DNA of 26,746 nucleotides from a virus. The translations under genes and the position numbers were made by a program. Below the pieces are notes generated by a model that saw only the letters and a program-made list of their open reading frames with translations, made no database searches and had not been told where the DNA came from. Numbering within the stretch: the stretch's first letter is position 1; each line of letters opens with the position of its first letter. Location of the stretch: positions 1 through 26,746 of the IMG/VR virus record IMGVR_UViG_3300018080_000524. The stretch is one strand, 5' to 3'. Shown piece after piece: positions 22,619 through 26,746 of the stretch.

Positions 22619-23221
22619 CAGCTAGCGCATCTTTCTGGGCTCGGTGTATCGCTTCGGCAAACGAATTGTAATATTGCATTTTCGAAAATCTCATCCGCTC
22701 GATTTCGGAGGGCTGAATCCCTATTTGTATCAGGTTCCCGATCAGCCCGTTTAGCCGGGATCCTATATCTGCAAAAACAAAAACCCAATCGCTTCAGTAA
22801 TTCCTATATCGGCGCCACGAAGATTGTAAAAAAGCTTTACATTTTCGTGCGACAAAGCGGCTAAGCCGTGGTACATTTCAGCGGTTTTGCTCATATTTTT
22901 AGCGGTCTTGACGTTGGCGCGACTGGCCCCCGTGGCCTCGTGATATACGATTTCAGTCACGCTGGAACCCTTGGGCTGTATTTTGAATTTCTGAATTAAC
23001 ACCAGCGTCTGACCGCCATCATCTAGGCTGCGCTCTTGTACCTCGAGCAGCCCTTGGCGAAACGCTTTAACGAGTTTGCGCAGTACAAAATCAACCGCTT
23101 TCGGCGTCTCCGTGTCGGCAACGACCGCCCGCGTTTCGTCTAAGTCAATCCCGTACCAATCACAAAATAGATCAATCTGGGCTTGTGCCGCCTCTTCACT
23201 GATTAGAAAATCTGCTGACAT
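22611..23221 (-). CDS. Tail assembly chaperone, -1 frameshift product (G-T type)
   Basis: The zero frame ends with TAG at 22763-22765, but the -1 frame is open from just before the slip region to a TGA at 22611-22613, overlapping the tape measure start by 8 bases. It adds about 53 residues, including LNGLIGNLIQIGIQPSEIER and SKMQYYNSFAEAIHR. The extension has no start codon of its own near its beginning. A C-terminal extension of this size, made by -1 frameshifting directly before the tape measure gene, is the classic tail chaperone arrangement (lambda G/GT, P2 E/E'). The fused product would be about 203 residues. The shift must occur between the -1-frame TGA just upstream of GCG-ATT-GGG and the TAG. 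Confidence 0.8.
22763..23221 (-). CDS. Tail assembly chaperone, short zero-frame form (152 aa)
   Basis: The ATG at 23221 is preceded by AAAGGGGA. The protein is helical and acidic at the start (SEEAAQAQIDLFCDWYGIDL) with a central strand pair (GGQTLVLIQKFKIQPKG) and a helical end (YHGLAALSHENVKLFYNLR). It lies between tube and tape measure, where tail chaperones are found, and its end contains the slippery stretch GGGTTTTTGTTTTTG. The short and long forms are expected to coat the tape measure during tail assembly and to be absent from the virion. Confidence 0.85.
   Translation of the reverse strand: MSADFLISEEAAQAQIDLFCDWYGIDLDETRAVVADTETPKAVDFVLRKLVKAFRQGLLEVQERSLDDGGQTLVLIQKFKIQPKGSSVTEIVYHEATGASRANVKTAKNMSKTAEMYHGLAALSHENVKLFYNLRGADIGITEAIGFLFLQI
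22772..22784 (-). promoter_or_regulatory. Tandem slippery heptamers G-TTT-TTG for -1 frameshifting
   Basis: Two G TTT TTG heptamers, sharing a G, are in the zero reading frame: 22784-22778 and 22778-22772. They resemble T TTT TTG, used by P2-like phages, with the first base changed. Slippage on the second would give FLFL followed by ADIGSRL in the new frame. Downstream, CCCGGCTAAACGGGC could fold into a short stem that may stimulate the shift. The exact slip codon cannot be fixed by inspection. Confidence 0.6.
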
Positions 23222-23254
23222 TGAAAATCCCCTTTATTTCACCGGTCGCGCACC

Positions 23255-23629
23255 TTACGCGATAAACGAAGACCACCGCTGTGACGGCAGTATAGTTATT
23301 GATGTTCGGTTTTCTTCCGATTCGTCTGACTCAATGTTAAACGTACCTTTAGTTTTGAGAATGGTTCCGCTCGCATACTCGATAGAAAAGGTGACAAGGT
23401 CTAGTTGATCGGCAAATTCGATCAAAACTTCCTTTTCGGCCCAGTTTGTTGCAAGAACCACACTTTCAACCTTCACAATCCGACGCATTTTCTTGAGCAT
23501 CGGAGAACCGGACGTCGGAATCATGTCGTTTTCGAATTCGTTTAACAGCCCGGAAAGATTGGCGTCGCTCATCACGTCAAACGATATCCCGTCAATCGAC
23601 AATGATCTAACTGATCCTGAAGTACTCAT
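23255..23629 (-). CDS. Tail tube protein (Mu gpM-like)
   Basis: The gene stands directly after the sheath, the expected tube position. The ATG at 23629 has AGGAG nearby (AAAGGAGTAGACAATG). The sequence fits the Mu-type tail tube family: GSVRSLSIDGISFDVMSD at the N-terminus, KKMRRIVKVESVVLATNWAEKE in the middle, and a strand-rich end with TILKTKGTFNIESDESEENR. 124 residues is normal. It forms the inner tube through which DNA passes. There is a 33-base gap before the chaperone gene that carries only the ribosome site. Confidence 0.85.
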   Translation of the reverse strand: MSTSGSVRSLSIDGISFDVMSDANLSGLLNEFENDMIPTSGSPMLKKMRRIVKVESVVLATNWAEKEVLIEFADQLDLVTFSIEYASGTILKTKGTFNIESDESEENRTSITILPSQRWSSFIA

Positions 23630-23640
23630 TGTCTACTCCT

Positions 23641-25188
23641 TTACAGCAATACCGTGATGGCGGTATCAAATTCAATCTGCGTGTCGATTATGCCGCATTC
23701 CCCGGAGAGAATTACAGGCACGATGGAATCAAAACCGGTAGTGCCGGTTCGGATTTGCACGCTGATATTTGGGATGGTGTAATCGTCAACTTCGTAGACC
23801 CAAGCGTTATCTCGGAACGAATTGACCAATGCAACCAGGTCATCCTTAACGGATTCAATGCTCCGGGCCTTCTGTCGGTCAACGATATTGGCAACCTTCG
23901 CCACATCCTCCACAATCGAAACGCCTTCCCACTTCGTGCTGCGAAAGTTGTTTTTGAGATTGTAAAGCATATTCTGAATAATCGACACATTCCGCTGACT
24001 TGCGTATCCATTACTTGACGGCGGAATAGAATCGGGGCGGAAAAAGGTCAGAGTGTTTTGCATTAATACTGCTCCGCCTTCGATGATCGTCGGGCTGATG
24101 CCGCCTTGAACTGCTGTATCACGACTTGTGTAATTGCTAGTCCAGCGATCCGCCACTGCGCCCGGAATGAGGCCGGAAAGAATCTGCCAAATCGGAGACT
24201 CCTCTGCCCGGTTGTTGTTGAGTCGTGCCATAACACCCATAGCCAACGAGGCTACTTCGGCTGGATGATTGGGCGATCCGGGTACGGCAATCACGCCGCT
24301 AGTCCTATCGGTTTTTCGGCCGTCGGCTAGAGACACTAGGGCGCTCAATCCGCCGGAACCTGCCACAACATCCCCTACTAGGCTGCGAAACGGCCGAGCT
24401 ACAGTCTTGCTGTAAAGACCGACTGCGGTATTCCCGTCACCGTTATACGTAGACAGCGCGTCCAGTGTGGTGGAATCCTGCAAATAACCGTGTACGATGT
24501 CAGTGTAATGATCTTCGTTTGCGTCGTCGCCGGTGCCGAGACCGTCAAGCGCGTCAGACATCGAGGGAGTACCGGTTCCGCCGGTCATGGCAACCACAAC
24601 AGCCGAAATCCCGGCCGGAAAGGCTTCCTGGAAGCCCCAGTTAAAAGTAAGGCTGATTTTATCACCCCAAGGGCCGGTAGATTTAGCCGTGATGTCAACT
24701 TGATCCGTGGTAACTCCGTTAACTGCGGCAGTTACCGGCAGATCCGTGTCTGCTGTGATGGCCGCTACGAGTGCAGTTGCAACGTCATCAGATGTGTCGG
24801 CGTTCGCAACAGATGCCTCTACTTTGATACCTGCGATGTAACAATATACGGTTCCGGCCGCAGTAGCCGGACCACTGAATGTGATCGTCCCGGTCGCCTG
24901 GTTTCCTGCAACTTCGGATTGTGGCTGAACCCAGGTTTCCCCGTTGTTCGAGCCTAACATGTTTTGCTTCACGAGCCGATGGATCATGAATCCGGCACCG
25001 TAGGTAGCGGCAGCCTCTTCCGGGCTGGTTACCAGAGCGGGCACCTCATCGGTGATCGTGGTAATTGAGGGATCATAGGTCCCAATAATAAGCGTTTTGC
25101 GCGGCAATACTGTAGCCACCGTCCCAAAAGGTTTGTTTATGGCACTTGCGCCAACGGCGGCCGCGCGAGATGAAGAGACTAGCGGCAT
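23641..25188 (-). CDS. Contractile tail sheath protein (Mu gpL-like)
   Basis: The 515-residue protein has the family's usual layout: an N-terminal PRKTLIIGTYDPS, TYGAGFMIHRLVKQ, a central WVQPQ segment followed by ATGTITFSGPATAAGTVYCY and DLPVTAAV, then DRTSGVIAVPGSPNHP and a C-terminal domain ending IVPVILSGECGIIDTQIEFDTAITVLL (split here for brevity, family-like FDT end). This marks the phage as a myovirus. GGAG (AAAGGAGTAACGAACC) precedes the ATG. It is the first clear tail gene of the late operon. Confidence 0.93.
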   Translation of the reverse strand: MPLVSSSRAAAVGASAINKPFGTVATVLPRKTLIIGTYDPSITTITDEVPALVTSPEEAAATYGAGFMIHRLVKQNMLGSNNGETWVQPQSEVAGNQATGTITFSGPATAAGTVYCYIAGIKVEASVANADTSDDVATALVAAITADTDLPVTAAVNGVTTDQVDITAKSTGPWGDKISLTFNWGFQEAFPAGISAVVVAMTGGTGTPSMSDALDGLGTGDDANEDHYTDIVHGYLQDSTTLDALSTYNGDGNTAVGLYSKTVARPFRSLVGDVVAGSGGLSALVSLADGRKTDRTSGVIAVPGSPNHPAEVASLAMGVMARLNNNRAEESPIWQILSGLIPGAVADRWTSNYTSRDTAVQGGISPTIIEGGAVLMQNTLTFFRPDSIPPSSNGYASQRNVSIIQNMLYNLKNNFRSTKWEGVSIVEDVAKVANIVDRQKARSIESVKDDLVALVNSFRDNAWVYEVDDYTIPNISVQIRTGTTGFDSIVPVILSGECGIIDTQIEFDTAITVLL

Positions 25189-25194
25189 GGTTCG

Positions 25195-25512
25195 TTACTC
25201 CTTTGGTTGTTTAAAAATTTCGCGTATCCTGCTCAGCACTTCTGGCTGAACAAAAGATAACGCCAGTTCGTTAATCATTTCGCAGTCTTCTGCGGAAAAT
25301 TCAAATTCATCAGCGTCTTTAATCCTCTTCGCCAGTTCATACCGTCGAAGGCGCTCATACCCATCAATCTCTTGATTTGGAGAAACCAGGAGCTGACACA
25401 AGGCCATACCAACGGTTAAAGATACCGGTTTCTTTAGACGATTCGATTGGCCGGGGTCCAAGATAGGCGAACCAAACAAATCTAAAATTTCTTCTTTTGC
25501 GTTTACTTTCAT
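25195..25512 (-). CDS. Hypothetical phage protein (105 aa), helical, structural-region
   Basis: Preceded by AAAGGGGA before the ATG at 25512. The product starts MKVNAKEEILDLFGSPILD, has VSLTVGMALCQLLVS and then YERLRRYELAKRIKDADEFEFSAEDCEMINEL (read in parts). It resembles small proteins often found near phage structural genes, where a loaded-residue helix pair surrounds LRRYELAxxI and an AEDxxxI motif. A tail completion or assembly role is possible but not established. It lies between a small unknown gene and the sheath. Confidence 0.7.
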   Translation of the reverse strand: MKVNAKEEILDLFGSPILDPGQSNRLKKPVSLTVGMALCQLLVSPNQEIDGYERLRRYELAKRIKDADEFEFSAEDCEMINELALSFVQPEVLSRIREIFKQPKE

Positions 25513-25534
25513 CGTTTTCCCCTTTGCGAAAGCA

Positions 25535-25741
25535 TTAGCCGGTTACTGCGTTTAGATGTGCGATACATTCGTTTCGCGCCTGAGTAAACGCGGATTTCAG
25601 CTCATTTATTTGCGTTGGAGTTAAATTGTATTCAAAATCTACAGGACCCGGAACAGTGCCGGCCTCGTAAATTCGCACGAAATGAATCATTTGTGATACC
25701 AGCTTAGACGCGGCCTGCATGTGTTCCATATTTTCTGTCAT
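25535..25741 (-). CDS. Small hypothetical helical protein (68 aa)
   Basis: ATG at 25741 starts 3 bases after the upstream gene's stop, with GGGG six bases before it. The product is two helices, MQAASKLVSQMIHFVRIYEAG and LTPTQINELKSAFTQARNECIAHL (quoted in parts), joined by a Pro-rich turn. No family is recognised. Its place among structural genes suggests a minor assembly factor. Function unknown. Confidence 0.65.
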   Translation of the reverse strand: MTENMEHMQAASKLVSQMIHFVRIYEAGTVPGPVDFEYNLTPTQINELKSAFTQARNECIAHLNAVTG

Positions 25742-25744
25742 CTA

Positions 25745-26092
25745 TTACCCCAATCTGTGATAAATTCGTATGAATCCTCGATTATACGACGTCGCGTCGA
25801 AATCGTTGGAATCGAAAAACTGGCCGGGCATCCGGCTTAAGCATACGTTAGTTGAGTCAACACAATCGATTTGAGCAGCCAAATTCGAAGAATCTTTCCC
25901 AGCGATGTTAAAGATCTCATCATTATCGTCATTGCGGATATACGCCGTAACTGCCACAATGTCGGAAACCGCCAGTCCGTGCGCTACATTTTTCGATGTC
26001 GTAGAATCCATATTCCAATCGCCGATCTCAACCATCTTAATCCCGCACTTCACCCCATCCATGCATTCTAAAATTTTCGGTGAATGTGACAT
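25745..26092 (-). CDS. Hypothetical beta-rich structural-region protein (115 aa)
   Basis: The ATG at 26092 has GAGG about 8 bases upstream. The product carries VEIGDWNMDSTTSKNVAHGL and DIVAVTAYIRNDDNDEIFNI, then a Gly/Phe end NRGFIRIYHRLG. A GDWNM...HGL pattern followed by alternating strands is seen in small phage appendage proteins, and a decoration, adaptor or minor virion role is plausible. I cannot assign a family. A 20-base gap separates it from the preceding gene. Confidence 0.65.
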   Translation of the reverse strand: MSHSPKILECMDGVKCGIKMVEIGDWNMDSTTSKNVAHGLAVSDIVAVTAYIRNDDNDEIFNIAGKDSSNLAAQIDCVDSTNVCLSRMPGQFFDSNDFDATSYNRGFIRIYHRLG

Positions 26093-26112
26093 TTTTAAGC
26101 CTCATAATAATC

Positions 26113-26556
26113 CTAATAAGTATGATAAAATAAAGATAAAGTTACAGTCTCGCCGTCATTTGCGTCGGTAGCGAGAGCGCCGCGAATTCTGCTACCGGCC
26201 TCAACGATAGGCGTAATGACGTTTATCGATCGTAGCGCTCCGTCGGAGCCGCCCTCCCGTGAAAATCGGGCTCGAGCTATTTCAGTGTCCGAATCCCCGG
26301 CATACAATACTAACTCATAAACACCATTATCGGAGATCGCTTCCAAGCTGATAAAATGTAAATCAAAATCAGACGTAATTGTTCCGGCCGGTATAATTTG
26401 AGTTACTGTGCCTAAGGTCCAGGTGCCCCCATCATTAACCGCAGTCAACGTAATTCCGTCCGCCAGGGTTGGATATACTTGCTGCTCACTGTGAAAATGC
26501 TCATCTAGTATCTGTGCTTTATCAAACGCGGTCTCTTTTCCGGATATATGACTCAT
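26113..26556 (-). CDS. Hypothetical beta-rich structural-region protein (147 aa)
   Basis: AGGAGAT precedes the ATG at 26556. The product begins MSHISGKETAFDKAQILDEH and contains WTLGTVTQIIPAGTI, FDLHFISLEAISDNGVYELV and ARARFSREGG, ending ETVTLSLFYHTY. The long alternating strands suggest a jelly-roll or beta-sandwich virion protein. It shares the MSH start with the next protein but no wider similarity is evident. It is probably a minor structural or appendage protein; no family is recognised. Confidence 0.65.
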   Translation of the reverse strand: MSHISGKETAFDKAQILDEHFHSEQQVYPTLADGITLTAVNDGGTWTLGTVTQIIPAGTITSDFDLHFISLEAISDNGVYELVLYAGDSDTEIARARFSREGGSDGALRSINVITPIVEAGSRIRGALATDANDGETVTLSLFYHTY

Positions 26557-26565
26557 ATATATCTC

Positions 26566-26746
26566 CTATGCCGCAACCACAGAGGCGCCGGTTGAAAGCG
26601 CAGACCAGTAGCAATAAAAAGTGATCGCGCCGCTATCTACTTGAGCATCCAATGTTAAAATAATATCATCGCCGCCACTGATTATATAATCTCGTCTAGC
26701 TCCTTCTGGCTCAATTACCGATGTTGGACTCCGGTCAATCCACAAA
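26566..26746 (-). CDS. Partial structural-region protein, C-terminal 59 aa only
   Basis: An open - strand frame enters at the right edge and stops at TAG (26566-26568), just before the ribosome site of the next gene. The visible part contains SPTSVIEPEGARRDYIIS, DDIILTLDAQVDSGAITFYC and STGASVVAA. It looks beta-rich like the two genes after it. The N-terminus lies outside the window, so no identity can be given. Confidence 0.55.
   Translation of the reverse strand, partial: LWIDRSPTSVIEPEGARRDYIISGGDDIILTLDAQVDSGAITFYCYWSALSTGASVVAA

Noticed and set aside
1-26746. tRNA genes, integrase, att sites or insertion sequences
   Set aside because: No intergenic gap is large enough or has the needed structure, and no such protein is encoded.

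Overview
The window is a segment of a tailed double-stranded DNA phage (or prophage) with a contractile, Mu-type tail. The evidence is gene content: a complete set of Mu-like tail genes (sheath, tube, tail assembly chaperone with a frameshift extension, tape measure, DNA-circularisation-type protein, hub, gp45-, gp46-, gp47- and gp48-like baseplate proteins, a receptor-binding propeller) together with a phage replication cassette. Genes are packed with 1-46 base overlaps. There are no tRNA, rRNA, IS, integrase or CRISPR sequences. A secreted lipoprotein-type protease and the Mu-like tail suggest a Gram-negative host, but the host cannot be named from this sequence. Head, packaging, endolysin and lysogeny genes are not in the window.

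Layout. From 1 to 12447 everything reads on the + strand and forms the early/replication operon. It starts with a small unknown gene, then a strange G-rich, low-complexity stretch (309-763) holding a tandem repeat and the C-terminal tail of a paralogue of the first gene. Next come a Cys-rich protein, a two-helix membrane peptide, a primase-polymerase/SF3 helicase, two small unknown genes, a Cas4-like nuclease (DUF2800), a DUF2815 protein, a tiny Cys-cluster protein, a strong hairpin, a family A DNA polymerase and a VRR-NUC nuclease. The block 8537-11091 separates VRR-NUC from the SNF2-type helicase and carries cargo: an HTH/DnaQ-like exonuclease/zinc-ribbon fusion, a DUF5664-type nucleotide diphosphohydrolase, an unknown gene and a lipoprotein trypsin-like protease.

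From 12434 to the right end everything reads on the - strand and forms the late/tail operon, transcribed toward the centre. In transcription order: a partial structural gene, two small beta-rich proteins, two small helical proteins, sheath, tube, chaperone (G and G-T forms), tape measure, circularisation-type protein, LysM hub, gp45-like spike, a Cys-rich probable spike tip, gp46-like, gp47/J-like carrying an inserted jelly-roll-like domain, gp48-like, the propeller fibre, and last a coiled-coil/TM protein that may be a holin. The two operons converge and overlap by 14 bases (12434-12447), with no terminator between them.

The most notable items are the low-complexity/paralogue-tail region near the left end, the -1 frameshift extension of the tail chaperone, the extra domain inside the J-like baseplate protein, the lipoprotein protease within the replication operon, and the hairpin that stands where the polymerase gene should have a ribosome binding site.
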